Source of the DNA: Gloeothece verrucosa PCC 7822
GTDB taxonomy: Bacteria > Cyanobacteriota > Cyanobacteriia > Cyanobacteriales > Microcystaceae
NCBI RefSeq assembly: GCF_000147335.1
Contig: NC_014501.1
Coordinates: forward strand, 2,478,300-2,542,299
Reading direction: 5' to 3'
Length of the DNA: 64,000 nt
Of the stretch, positions 34,569 to 44,135 are shown one piece after another; the stretch's first letter is position 1; each line of letters begins with the position of its first letter. The position numbers and the translations under genes are program-made. The notes below the pieces were generated by a model. That model did no database searches and had not been told where the DNA came from. It saw only the letters and a list, made by a program, of their open reading frames with translations.

Positions 34569-34797
34569 AAGCCAACCTTACAAGCTACAATTCTATAATT
34601 CCCTAATATGACCGCAAAAATTCTAAGTAATCGTATTTTTATAATATTTTGAACCGAGGATCTCTCCAACCCCCCTGATAGCAAATCGGATTCACGCCCT
34701 CTCTTTTGAGTGTAGAAAGGTTGCAGGCAACGTCTGTAGAGGGATTGAATGTACAATAGAAAATGATAAAGCTTCATATTTCTTAACTACTTTAATT

Positions 34798-36306
34798 ATG
34801 ACGAGAGACTTACGGGGATTTATAAAACTACTCGAAGATCGGGGACAACTGAGACGCATCAACACTTTAGTCGATCCCGACTTAGAAATTGCAGAGATCT
34901 CTAACCGAATGTTACAAGCCGGGGGCCCCGCCTTACTCTTTGAAAATGTCAAAGGTGCATCATTTCCGGTTGCGATCAACCTGATGGGAACAGTAGAGAG
35001 GATCTGTTGGGCGATGAATATGAACCATCCTCTAGAATTAGAGGAACTCGGCAAAAAACTAGCCCTCTTGCAACAACCCAAACCCCCGAAAAAACTCTCT
35101 CAATTCGTAGACTTTGGTAAAGTCCTATTTGATGTCGTCAAAGCGAAACCCGGACGTAACTTTTTTCCTCCCTGTCAGCAAGTTGTCATAGAAGGAAACG
35201 ATCTCGATCTCAATACCCTTCCCCTCATTCGTCCTTACCCTGGAGATGCCGGTAAAATTATCACTCTCGGGTTAGTCATCACCAAAGACTGCGAGACAGG
35301 AACCCCTAACGTAGGAGTTTATCGCCTACAATTGCAATCATCCAATACCATGACGGTACATTGGTTATCAGTACGAGGGGGCGCTAGACATTTACGCAAA
35401 GCCGCAGAAAAAGGCAAAAAATTAGAAATAGCGATCGCCCTTGGGGTTGATCCTCTAATTATTATGGCAGCCGCCACTCCTATTCCGGTTGATCTTTCAG
35501 AATGGTTATTTGCCGGCTTATATGGCGGTTCTGGGGTACAGCTAACCAAATGTAAAACCCTAGACTTAGAAGTCCCGGCCGACTCAGAATTTATCTTAGA
35601 AGGAACCATTACCCCAGGAGAAGTATTACCCGATGGTCCCTTTGGCGATCACATGGGATATTACGGAGGAATAGAAGACTCTCCCTTGATCCGTTTTCAT
35701 TGTCTGACTCATCGCAAAGATCCCGTTTATTTAACTACTTTTAGTGGTCGTCCCCCGAAAGAAGAAGCCATGATGGCCATCGCTTTAAATCGTATTTACA
35801 CCCCCATTTTGCGGCAACAAGTCTCAGAAATTACCGACTTTTTCTTACCGATGGAAGCGCTAAGTTATAAAGCCGCTATTATCTCCATTGATAAAGCCTA
35901 TCCCGGACAAGCCAAACGCGCGGCATTAGCCTTTTGGAGTGCCTTACCACAGTTTACTTATACCAAGTTTGTCATTGTGGTAGATAAAGATATAAATATC
36001 CGCGATCCGCGCCAAGTTGTCTGGGCAATTAGTTCAAAAGTTGACCCATCTAGAGACGTATTTATTCTCCCCGAAACACCCTTTGATAGCTTAGATTTTG
36101 CCAGTCAAAAAATCGGCTTAGGAGGAAGAATGGGAATCGATGCCACCACCAAAATATATCCCGAAACCGATCATGATTGGGGCGAAGTTTTAGAATCAGA
36201 TCCCGATGTGGCGGCTATGGTTAATCGTCGTTGGGCAGAATACGGATTAGGAGATTTAAACCTAACAGAAGTTGACCCGAACTTATTCGGCTATGAGATA
36301 AAATAA
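34798..36306 (+). CDS. UbiD-family decarboxylase
   Basis: 502 residues, normal for UbiD enzymes, which use prenylated FMN to decarboxylate aromatic or unsaturated acids. GTPNVGVYRLQL is the NxGxYR-type block that binds prFMN; FILEGTITPGE and LPDGPFGDHMGYYGG hold the acidic residues of the active-site network. In cyanobacteria this family is a candidate for the decarboxylation step of plastoquinone synthesis or related quinone chemistry. The required flavin prenyltransferase (UbiX) is not in the window. ATG 34798; no operon partner. Confidence 0.88.
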   Translation: MTRDLRGFIKLLEDRGQLRRINTLVDPDLEIAEISNRMLQAGGPALLFENVKGASFPVAINLMGTVERICWAMNMNHPLELEELGKKLALLQQPKPPKKLSQFVDFGKVLFDVVKAKPGRNFFPPCQQVVIEGNDLDLNTLPLIRPYPGDAGKIITLGLVITKDCETGTPNVGVYRLQLQSSNTMTVHWLSVRGGARHLRKAAEKGKKLEIAIALGVDPLIIMAAATPIPVDLSEWLFAGLYGGSGVQLTKCKTLDLEVPADSEFILEGTITPGEVLPDGPFGDHMGYYGGIEDSPLIRFHCLTHRKDPVYLTTFSGRPPKEEAMMAIALNRIYTPILRQQVSEITDFFLPMEALSYKAAIISIDKAYPGQAKRAALAFWSALPQFTYTKFVIVVDKDINIRDPRQVVWAISSKVDPSRDVFILPETPFDSLDFASQKIGLGGRMGIDATTKIYPETDHDWGEVLESDPDVAAMVNRRWAEYGLGDLNLTEVDPNLFGYEIK

Positions 36307-36347
36307 ATCAAATCCCGTAATCATAAAAGATACGGCTACATGAACCA

Positions 36348-36365
36348 AGTCCGCCTGCGCGGACT
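36348..36365. terminator. Hairpin between ubiD-like gene and the ATPase module
   Basis: Seven-bp stem AGTCCGC / GCGGACT with CTGC loop, 42 bases after the ubiD stop. No U-run follows; may act as a transcript 3' end. Confidence 0.45.
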
Positions 36366-36404
36366 CATCAAACTTCTTTGCGTCTTTGCGCGAAATAGAA
36401 AAAT

Positions 36405-37511
36405 ATGCTAAAACGAATATATATAGACAACTTTCGCTGCTTCGTAAACTTTGAGCTTTCCTTGAGACAAATTAATTTATTTATGGGACTCAATGGAACC
36501 GGCAAGTCAACCGTTTTTGAAGTTTTAAGAAAATTACAAGCTTTTATCACTGGTGAAGGACAAATCCATCAGATTTTTAAACTTGCAGATTTTACGATTT
36601 GGCAAAAATTACCTCTTCAAACATTTGAACTAGAAATCGAAGGTAATGAAGGTAATTATAAATATGAATTAGCCATCGAACACAATCAAGAAATAAATAA
36701 AGCCAGAATTCACTATAAGCGTTTGTTTTTTGATGGAAACCGTTTAATAAAATTTGAGTCTGGAGAAGTAAAAATTTATCGAGATAATTATTCAGAAGAA
36801 GGGACAATTCCTTTTAATGCTGCTTTGTCAAGCCTTCCTTCCATGAGTGATACAGTAAATACTAAAAAATTGAGTTGGTTTAAAAAAAGACTGGAACGAT
36901 TTTTGATTATTAAAATACTACCTACTTTAATAAAAGATGAAAGCGAAAAAGAAGAAAATTTATTATTATATAATATGAAAAATTTCGCCTCATGGTATCG
37001 ATATATGTCACAAAATCAAAGAAAAAGCTTTGAGGTTCAAAAAAGCTTAAAAGACATCTTTGATGAATCAGTTTATCTAAAATTTGATATATTTGGAGAA
37101 TCAAAAAGAATTTTAAAAATGGTTTTTGAAGGAAAAGCAGGTAATATAGAATATCGCTTAAATCAATTATCGGATGGACAAAAATGTCTAGTTGTCTTAT
37201 ATAGTCTAATTAGTTGTACGCAATCTGAAGACTATACGCTTTGTCTAGATGAACCAGATAACTTTTTAGCTTTGCCAGAAATTCAACCTTGGTTCATGCA
37301 GCTTTATGATCTTTGTGGAGAAGGCAAATTACAAGCTTTACTCATTTCTCATCACCCAGAATTAATTAATATCTTAGCTACATCTCTTGGGTGTTGGTTT
37401 GAGCGGGAAAATAACTATACTCCTGTGCGGGTTAAAGCTGTTCGAGATTTTAATAAAAATACAGGGCTTACTGTTTCCGAATTAGTAGCAAGAGGTTGGT
37501 TAGATGACTAA
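36405..37511 (+). CDS. RecF/SMC-like AAA (ABC-type) ATPase of a TOPRIM-linked pair
   Basis: 368 residues. GLNGTGKST (28-36) is the Walker A motif directly after the typical RIYIDNFRCF start, LSDGQKCLVVLYSLI is the ABC signature region, LCLDEPDNFL (Asp282-Glu283) Walker B, and LISHHPELIN the H-loop. The coiled coil between the ATPase halves is short, as in AAA_21/OLD-type ATPases of defence modules. Its stop overlaps by 8 bases the start of a TOPRIM-like gene, so the two act together. Pairs of this kind (OLD/Gabija, PARIS, Rlo types) often act in phage defence; the exact class is not settled. Lower GC content than ubiD next door fits an acquired module. Confidence 0.82.
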   Translation: MLKRIYIDNFRCFVNFELSLRQINLFMGLNGTGKSTVFEVLRKLQAFITGEGQIHQIFKLADFTIWQKLPLQTFELEIEGNEGNYKYELAIEHNQEINKARIHYKRLFFDGNRLIKFESGEVKIYRDNYSEEGTIPFNAALSSLPSMSDTVNTKKLSWFKKRLERFLIIKILPTLIKDESEKEENLLLYNMKNFASWYRYMSQNQRKSFEVQKSLKDIFDESVYLKFDIFGESKRILKMVFEGKAGNIEYRLNQLSDGQKCLVVLYSLISCTQSEDYTLCLDEPDNFLALPEIQPWFMQLYDLCGEGKLQALLISHHPELINILATSLGCWFERENNYTPVRVKAVRDFNKNTGLTVSELVARGWLDD

Positions 37512-38043
37512 GCGGAAAGTTGACGTTACTATTCTATGTGAAGATCTACAGCAGCAAGTTTTTGCTCGATATTTTTTAATTAAACGAGGTTTTGATGCCA
37601 AGAAAATAAGACTTCTTTCTCTTCCTGATGGACAAAGATAAGGTGAGCAATTTGTAAGACAACAATACCTCATACAGGTAAAAGCTTATCGAAGTAAATC
37701 TACTTATCTATCGGTTTGTTTAGTAGTAGTAATGGATGCCGATACTAGAACCGTTGAAGAATGTTTAAGACAATTAGACAATGCTCTTGAGCAAGATGGA
37801 CAAGAAAAACGTCAACCTGATGAAAAAATAGCGATTTTTATTCCTAAAAGAAATATTGAAACTTGGATATATTATTTACAAGGTAATTCAGTAAATGAAG
37901 AACAAGCTTATCCAAAACTAACTCAAGAAAGTGACTGTAAAACTTGTGTAGATGCCTTAATTGAACAATGTCCTCAAGGACTGGATACAGACGCTCCCTC
38001 ATCGCTACAAATAGCTTGTAGGGAAATCCCCAAAATTTTTTAG
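37504..38043 (+). pseudogene. TOPRIM-like partner gene interrupted by one in-frame stop
   Basis: A single frame from ATG 37504 to the stop at 38041-38043 would encode about 179 residues but has one TAA at 37639-37641 (codon 46, after LSLPDGQR). Both sides match one protein: VDVTILCEDLQQQVFARYFL supplies the first TOPRIM acidic residue and VVVMDADTRTVEE the DxD motif; IFIPKRNIETWIYYL is a further family block. No frameshift is needed to join the parts, so this looks like a recent nonsense mutation of CAA/GAA/GGA type, readthrough, or a base-call error. An intact product would be the nuclease partner of the ATPase upstream. Confidence 0.72.
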
Positions 38044-38483
38044 CTTCAATTATCCTGGAATTTACTGAACTTAAAGAATTAATCTAGTAAATATTCTCTA
38101 ATTTTTCTGGTTTTACTTGTTGCTTTTGTGAAAATAACCATGATTTTGAGGAGAATTTCTGGTTGAAACAATCAAAATGAAACATATTGTTATAAATATC
38201 TTAAAATCATTTCAGTAACTCTTCTAATTGACATTAAACTATTATCAAAGTTAGATTCGGTACTATAACTGATTTTTAAAAAATCTAAAAACTTAGTCAA
38301 AAAATATAGATTAAAGTAGCCATTAAAAAAACTTTAATCACTATTGCATAAAAAATAGTGGATTGATTTTTGGCGGTTTAAAACTGGTGCATTTCTAAAA
38401 GGAGCTAAAACCTAACTCAAAAAAAATAACTTATTAAAGATTTTTAAAATGTCCATCCAAATTAATAACTAGGAGAAAAAATT
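38044..38483. other. Intergenic region upstream of the repeat-rich secreted protein
   Basis: 440 very AT-rich bases with no gene. It should contain the promoter and 5' leader of the large protein; a purine-rich AGGAGAAA (38471-38478) is its ribosome-binding site. I see no clear operator or structured RNA. Confidence 0.4.
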
Positions 38484-41400
38484 ATGGCAGGAGGAGACTT
38501 TAGCACTATTGATTTTGCCGCCGCCGCACCTTATACTTACAACCTCAATACAGGAGGTGGCGCTTATAATGATCGCACCGTTGGCAACTACAAAGACATC
38601 ACCGAACAGCTACAGGGTGGACAATTTGCTTTTGGCAATATCGTCACCTACTTGGTACAAATTGAAGTAGCCAAGAATGCTGTTGATCCCGTTCAGTTTG
38701 CCGAGTTTGATTTTGGCTTTCTTGCCGATAGTACCGGACAAAGTGGTGCGGCTCAAATTGATATTGTCAACGTAGCCGTAAACTATGGAAATGTCGAAAA
38801 TGGTGACAACGGGACAGATAGCAATGGAGGTAAAGGCGTTTATGGTCTAGATAGCGGCATCTATGACGATTACCAGGGAAATACAGCCCTTGATAAAAAC
38901 GGTATTTTAGGCAGTACAGCTATCCTTGTACCTGGCAGTGAAAAAATAGTCGACCCAAAAAGCGGCTTAGAAGTGGCTCCCTACACCAAAGGATCACAAT
39001 TACAGGGTACTGTCCGCATTAGCGACCTCGAAGCCGGCGAAAAAATTGTCGTGCGGATCGATGTATTACTGGCAAATTTAGCTGCTAGTAATCCCACTGG
39101 AAACCTACAGGGGGAACTCTTAGGAGGGCGCGTGGTTGATGCTAATGGTAATTTTCTGGATAAGATCAACACCGGTCAGCAGACTATCCCCTTCCTCAAA
39201 ATTGGTCAAATTGCCAATGTCAGTAGTCCAGCACTCAACGTCGTTAAAACTGCCGACAAGAGCCAAGTTGACTGGGCCGGACAAGTAATCACCTATACCT
39301 ACACCGTCACCAACACAGGCAATGTTAGCTTAAGTGGCATTAATTTGGTAGATGATAACTTTACTGCTACTGACACTTCGGATGATTTGGTGCTAAGTGC
39401 CACACAAAAGAGTGTTAATGGCGATGATGTCTTGGATGTGGGCGAAACCTGGACTTACAGCTATCAATACGCCGTAACTCAAAATGACCTCGACAAAGGA
39501 GGACAATTAGTCAATATTGCTACCGCCTCCAGTACCCAAGCCGCCACTAAACAAGACTCCGAAACCGTTGAAATTCTTCAAAAACCCGACCTAGCAGTGG
39601 TTCAAGCCGCCGACAAGAGCCAAGTTGACTGGGCCGGACAAGTGATCACCTATACCTACACCGTCACCAACACAGGCAATATTAGCTTAAGTGGCATTAA
39701 TTTGGTAGATGATAACTTTACTGCTACTGACACTTCGGATGATTTGGTGCTAAGTGCCACACAAAAGAGTGTTAATGGCGATGATGTCTTGGATGTGGGC
39801 GAAACCTGGACCTACAGCTATCAATACGCCGTAACTCAACATGACCTCGACAAAGGAGGACAATTAGTCAATATTGCTACCGCCTCCAGTACCCAAGCCG
39901 CCACTAAACAAGACTCCGAAACCGTTGAAATTCTTCAAAAACCCGACCTAGCAGTGGTTCAAGCCGCCGACAAGAGCCAAGTTGACTGGGCCGGACAAGT
40001 GATCACCTATACCTACACCGTCACCAACACAGGCAATGTTAGCTTAAGTGGCATTAATTTGGTAGATGATAACTTTACTACTACTGACATTTCGGATGAT
40101 TTGGTGCTAAGTGCTACACAAAAGAGTGTTAATGGCGATGATGTCTTGGATGTGGGCGAAACCTGGACCTACAGCTATCAATACGCCGTGACTCAAAATG
40201 ACCTCGACAAAGGAGGACAATTAGTCAATATTGCTACCGCCTCCAGTACCCAAGCCGCCACTAAACAAGACTCCGAAACTGTTCAAATCATTCAAAAACC
40301 CGACCTAGCAGTGGTTAAAACCGCCGACAAGAGCCAAGTTGACTGGGCCGGACAAGTGATCACCTATACCTACACCGTCACCAACACAGGCAATATTAGC
40401 TTAAGTGGCATTAACCTGGTAGATGATAACTTTACTGCTACTGACACTTCGGATGATTTGGTACTAAGTGCCACACAAAAGAGTGTTAATGGCGATGATG
40501 TCTTGGATGTGGGGGAAACCTGGACTTACACCTATCAATACGCCGTGACTCAAAATGACCTCGACAAAGGAGGACAATTAGTCAATATTGCTACTGCCTC
40601 GAGTACCCAAAGTGCGGCTAAACAAGACTCCGAAACCGTTGAAATTATTCAAAAACCCTCGATTGAAATAGACAAAATCACGACTGACGGGTTAGTCAAA
40701 GGGGATAATGTCGGGATTACGGCAGGACAAGCAATTAATTGGGTGTATGTAGTCAAAAATACTGGTAACGTCAGCCTATCTAATATTAGCGTGACCGACG
40801 ATAAAGTCCAACAAGAATTAATCAAGCTAGTCAATAATGGTGACGGAGATACCATTCTAGCTCCCAATGAAACTTGGATTTACAAAGCCGACGGCATTGC
40901 TATCACTGGTAACTATCAAAACCTGGGTACAGTTAGCGGTGACTACTCTGGCGGACAAATCACAGACAACGATACTAGCTCCTACCTTGGTATCCAGGCC
41001 CCTGGGGTGCGGACACCCGGCTTTTGGATTAACTGGACTCAAGTATGGGATGGGAATGCGGCTAATGACACAGAATTCGCCGGTCGTTCAAATTTCCCCA
41101 TGAGTGACATTCTGCTGCAACCTTATTCAGCTTCTAGCAATGCTCCTAACGTTATTGATCCCGTGACCGGAAAATCAAGCGTAGGGATTCTCATCGGTGA
41201 CTATAACCGAAACGGAATCACCGACAATGGAGAGCGAACAATTTTCTACAGTCTCGACGAAGCAAAAACCATTCTTGCCGCCTCCAACAAAGTGCAAGAA
41301 GACAAGCGCTACACCCTTGATCGCTCTTTAGTTGCCTCCTGGCTTAATTATCTAGCCTTTAATCCGGCTCCCATTAAAGATATCAACGACGGCATTGCCT

Positions 41401-41591
41401 GGATACAAACCCATACTGCCGACGAAAATCAGGACGCAATTGGGGATGGAAGTTTAGTGGTGGGTGCATCAACTTATAAACTAAATGCGAGTTCGCCATT
41501 TTGGAATGTAGCCGCTCCACTGGCTAATTTATCCTCTGGTCAATCCATTAATACGGCTCTCGACAACTACAACAACTTCGGTTTATCTTAA
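38484..41591 (+). CDS. Large secreted-type protein with four near-identical Ig-like (DUF11-type) repeats
   Basis: 1035 residues. Residues 1-256 are a Gly/Asp/Asn-rich N-terminal domain with no signal peptide (starts MAGGDFSTIDFAAAAPY), as in cyanobacterial type I secretion substrates. Residues 257-732 are four 119-residue repeats, each with VITYTYTVTNTGN and DDVLDVGETWTY, the CARDB/DUF11 beta-sandwich signature; a fifth diverged copy spans about 733-845. The C-terminal 190 residues begin RTPGFWINWTQVWDGN and include a calcium-loop-like GDYNRNGITDNGE. A surface or matrix adhesin role is likely (inference). No RTX nonapeptides or LPxTG anchor are seen. Confidence 0.78.
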   Translation: MAGGDFSTIDFAAAAPYTYNLNTGGGAYNDRTVGNYKDITEQLQGGQFAFGNIVTYLVQIEVAKNAVDPVQFAEFDFGFLADSTGQSGAAQIDIVNVAVNYGNVENGDNGTDSNGGKGVYGLDSGIYDDYQGNTALDKNGILGSTAILVPGSEKIVDPKSGLEVAPYTKGSQLQGTVRISDLEAGEKIVVRIDVLLANLAASNPTGNLQGELLGGRVVDANGNFLDKINTGQQTIPFLKIGQIANVSSPALNVVKTADKSQVDWAGQVITYTYTVTNTGNVSLSGINLVDDNFTATDTSDDLVLSATQKSVNGDDVLDVGETWTYSYQYAVTQNDLDKGGQLVNIATASSTQAATKQDSETVEILQKPDLAVVQAADKSQVDWAGQVITYTYTVTNTGNISLSGINLVDDNFTATDTSDDLVLSATQKSVNGDDVLDVGETWTYSYQYAVTQHDLDKGGQLVNIATASSTQAATKQDSETVEILQKPDLAVVQAADKSQVDWAGQVITYTYTVTNTGNVSLSGINLVDDNFTTTDISDDLVLSATQKSVNGDDVLDVGETWTYSYQYAVTQNDLDKGGQLVNIATASSTQAATKQDSETVQIIQKPDLAVVKTADKSQVDWAGQVITYTYTVTNTGNISLSGINLVDDNFTATDTSDDLVLSATQKSVNGDDVLDVGETWTYTYQYAVTQNDLDKGGQLVNIATASSTQSAAKQDSETVEIIQKPSIEIDKITTDGLVKGDNVGITAGQAINWVYVVKNTGNVSLSNISVTDDKVQQELIKLVNNGDGDTILAPNETWIYKADGIAITGNYQNLGTVSGDYSGGQITDNDTSSYLGIQAPGVRTPGFWINWTQVWDGNAANDTEFAGRSNFPMSDILLQPYSASSNAPNVIDPVTGKSSVGILIGDYNRNGITDNGERTIFYSLDEAKTILAASNKVQEDKRYTLDRSLVASWLNYLAFNPAPIKDINDGIAWIQTHTADENQDAIGDGSLVVGASTYKLNASSPFWNVAAPLANLSSGQSINTALDNYNNFGLS
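39252..40679 (+). repeat. Four tandem 357-bp coding repeats, nearly identical
   Basis: Units begin at 39252, 39609, 39966 and 40323 with GCCGACAAGAGCCAAGTTGA, exactly 357 bp (119 codons) apart. They differ at only a few bases each. Such identity, including synonymous sites, means recent duplication or gene conversion; unit number probably varies between strains and could be collapsed in short-read assemblies. Confidence 0.93.
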
Positions 41592-42037
41592 TTGTCTAGT
41601 GTCAATATTTTTTAGCTTAAATAGATCTGGGTAGGCCATGCCTACCCATCTAAACAAGTCAGGAGATAGGAGGCTTAAAAATTGCCAGAAAAATAACGTT
41701 TTTTTCAATTAACAAGTTAAATATAAAAGTTAAAATTCTAAAAAACTTCTCTCTTGAGAAAGATGTTTGCTCCAACTCGTAGCAACAGTAATTAAAATTT
41801 TGGGATTCGCTAAAAGTCAACGAGAAACTATACTTTAGAAGCGGTCGACAAAATAGCTACTAGCCTCAAACAACTGCCACTTATTTTTCCTAATGTTCTA
41901 CCTTGGGGCGGGTAAAATCTTCAATTTAAATCTCTCTTTCGGTATAGCAAATCATTAATAAAATCTTGAAAAATAGGGATAAAGCTATTTAAACGACCAA
42001 GAGTTAAGGCCGATAGCACAGATGAGGGAAAACAATC
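41592..42037. other. Intergenic region with terminator-like hairpin
   Basis: 446 bases without a gene. A strong hairpin GGGTAGGC-CAT-GCCTACCC (41629-41647), 38 bases after the repeat-protein stop, may end its transcript, although no U-run follows. The rest is AT-rich upstream sequence of the hemerythrin gene. Confidence 0.5.
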
Positions 42038-42505
42038 GTGGCTAAAGTCAAAAATATTCTCGATCTAATTGAAGAAGATCACCGTAAGGTAGAAAAACTC
42101 CTGCAAGAGATTGAGAAAACCAAAGATCCCCAAAAAAGTCAAGAGATTTTTAAAGAAATTTACAAAGAGTTAAACCTTCATGCTCAGGCAGAAGAACTGG
42201 TGTTTTATCCGGCCATGCAAGAGTATGAAGAAACCAAGCAGTATATTGAAGAAGCAGAACAGGAACATATTTCTGCTGAAATCATTCTCGAACAGTTAAC
42301 CAGTATCAGTGCCGAAGATTCTGAATTCTCAACAAAGATACAAGACTTAAAACAACAAGTCAAGCACCATGTTGAGGAAGAAGAAAAAGAAATTTTTGCG
42401 GCAGTTCGTCAGTATATAGATGAACAAGAATTAGAACAAATGGGAAAAAAGTTTCAAGCAACTAAGCTGCGCCTCGCGCCAAATATTGAAGTAGCAATGG
42501 CTTAA
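42038..42505 (+). CDS. Hemerythrin-like HHE-domain protein
   Basis: 155 residues from GTG 42038. The four-helix HHE metal ligands are all visible: His15 (EEDHRKV), His48 and Glu52 (NLHAQAEE), His77 (EQEHISAE), His110/111 and Glu114/115 (KHHVEEEEKEIF). Such proteins bind a di-iron centre and sense or carry O2, NO or iron. No extra domain is present. It precedes a DUF2231 membrane protein by 54 bases in the same direction, so the two are probably co-transcribed. The helical, Glu-rich sequence is cytoplasmic. Confidence 0.9.
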   Translation: MAKVKNILDLIEEDHRKVEKLLQEIEKTKDPQKSQEIFKEIYKELNLHAQAEELVFYPAMQEYEETKQYIEEAEQEHISAEIILEQLTSISAEDSEFSTKIQDLKQQVKHHVEEEEKEIFAAVRQYIDEQELEQMGKKFQATKLRLAPNIEVAMA

Positions 42506-42559
42506 GCTTTTCTCAAGCTAAACATTATAAATTTTGAATGAAATAATTTTGCTGTAATT

Positions 42560-43081
42560 ATGACACAAACGCCTAATATTCCCCCCCTTATTGAAAGTGA
42601 TGAGCGAGAGTACCGTGATACTGGTGTACCCAGTACAGTAGCTATTGCAGGACATCCCATACATCCATTATTAGTCACTTTTCCCATTGCTTTTCTCTGT
42701 GCCGTATTAGCAACGGACTTGGCCTACTGGCTGACTCAAGATCTATTTTGGGCTAGAGCTTCTATGTGGCTGATTGGTGCTGGTGTAGTGACAGGGATTA
42801 TTGCCGCCATTACGGGATTAATGGACTTTTTGAAAATAAATCGAGTGCGGCAACATAGTGCAGGATGGATTCATTTGATTGGAAATGTGGCAGCACTGGC
42901 ACTTTCGCTGATTAATTTTGGCTTGAGATGGGGCAATCAAGCAAACGCCATTGTTCCCACAGGAATTATTGTCTCATTAGTAGTCGCCACGACATTAGGG
43001 GTGACAGGATGGTATGGTGCTGAATTAATTTATCGTCATAAAGTCGCGGTTATTGGTTATGGCCCCAATGAAAGACCCTAA
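42560..43081 (+). CDS. DUF2231 membrane protein
   Basis: 173 residues with four TM segments (about 36-58, 66-86, 100-122, 130-150). IAGHPIHPLLVTFPIAF near 29-45 is the conserved DUF2231 block with two His residues that could bind a metal or haem. Family role is unknown; it often neighbours redox genes. It follows the hemerythrin gene closely, suggesting a shared oxygen-, NO- or iron-related task (inference). Confidence 0.88.
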   Translation: MTQTPNIPPLIESDEREYRDTGVPSTVAIAGHPIHPLLVTFPIAFLCAVLATDLAYWLTQDLFWARASMWLIGAGVVTGIIAAITGLMDFLKINRVRQHSAGWIHLIGNVAALALSLINFGLRWGNQANAIVPTGIIVSLVVATTLGVTGWYGAELIYRHKVAVIGYGPNERP

Positions 43082-43431
43082 AATTTATAGCTAATCTCCT
43101 GTAGATAATAACTCTTTGCTCAGGCACTCCTATCAACAGGAAGTGCTTGTTTTTAGGCCAAATGTCATCTATCTCGACTTTTCCCTGATATTGTCAGCAA
43201 AATAAGTCCCAGCACATCAATAAAGGGCACAATATAGGCGAAATGTAACAATTTTTTAGCCTTACCTACTGTCTAACCTCACAGTCTCTTGAATTGGTTG
43301 CTAGGATGTACGTTACTAAAAACCTTTACTGTACAATAATTCTAGCTTTCTAGAATTTTAAGAGTCATTCTAGAATTTTTCTCAACTATTTAACGTGACT
43401 ACGTCACTCTAGCATATTGAAAGAGGTTTGT
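43082..43431. other. Intergenic region upstream of frr
   Basis: 350 bases without a coding frame. Two inverted TCTAGAATTTT-type stretches around 43349-43378 (CTAGAATTTTAAGAG and CTAGAATTTTTCTC) form a short direct repeat near the frr promoter. The pyrH gene that often precedes frr is absent. Confidence 0.45.
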
Positions 43432-43980
43432 GTGAAGTTAGCTGAAGTTCAAGAGAATATGCAAAAGACCATTGAGGCCACTCAACGATCTTTTAACACC
43501 ATTCGTACAGGTCGCGCTAATGCTTCGTTATTGGATCGGGTAACGGTAGAATATTATGGGACAGAAACACCTTTAAAGTCTTTGGCCAATATCACCACCC
43601 CAGACGCGACGACCATCGCTATTCAGCCCTATGATAGATCTAGTCTGGGCAAAATCGAAAAAGCGATTCAAATGTCTGATGTAGGACTAACTCCCAATAA
43701 TGATGGTCAAATCATCCGCTTGAATATTCCCCCTTTAACCAGTGATCGCCGTAAAGAACTGGTTAAACTAGCTGGGAAATTAGCAGAAGAGGGTAAAGTC
43801 GCCGTTCGTAACATTCGCCGAGATGCGATCGATGCTATTCGCAAACAGGAGAAAAGTCACGAAATTTCCGAAGATGAAGCTCGTAATTTACAAGATGATA
43901 TTCAAAAGATTACTGACGAATATAATGCCAAAATTGACGAGTTATTAAAGGCTAAAGAAAAAGACATCACCACTGTCTAA
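43432..43980 (+). CDS. frr: Ribosome recycling factor
   Basis: 182 residues from GTG 43432, preceded by AAAGAGG (43420-43426); a TTG at 43417 also fits the frame but does not match the family N-terminus [12 protein letters not shown]. The signature [17 protein letters not shown] and [13 protein letters not shown] are typical, as are the long helices ending [16 protein letters not shown] with EF-G splits the post-termination ribosome. A clear terminator follows at 44001-44029, so frr is transcribed alone or as the last gene. Confidence 0.97.
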   Translation: MKLAEVQENMQKTIEATQRSFNTIRTGRANASLLDRVTVEYYGTETPLKSLANITTPDATTIAIQPYDRSSLGKIEKAIQMSDVGLTPNNDGQIIRLNIPPLTSDRRKELVKLAGKLAEEGKVAVRNIRRDAIDAIRKQEKSHEISEDEARNLQDDIQKITDEYNAKIDELLKAKEKDITTV

Positions 43981-44000
43981 ATATTTAGTTTTTTGCCAGG

Positions 44001-44029
44001 TCCCACAGCGAAAAATCTGTGGGATTTTT
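44001..44029 (+). terminator. Rho-independent terminator of frr
   Basis: Eight-bp stem TCCCACAG (44001-44008) / CTGTGGGA (44017-44024), loop CGAAAAAT, followed by TTTTT. Confidence 0.85.
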
Positions 44030-44135
44030 GATGAGGTTTGCCAAAGAGGACGATGCTACTTAATGTTTGATAAACTAAGTGAATGCGGCTAAAGCATAAA
44101 CTCTTTCATTCATCCTCACAAAATCTCGATAAGAT

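Noticed and set aside
39252..40679. Regularly spaced repeats as a CRISPR or a transposon array
   Set aside because: The 357-bp period is whole codons inside one open frame and encodes repeated Ig-like domains.
44030..44135. Riboswitch in front of the ECF operon
   Set aside because: I looked for cobalamin, TPP, folate or preQ1-like conserved cores and saw none in the 100 bases available.
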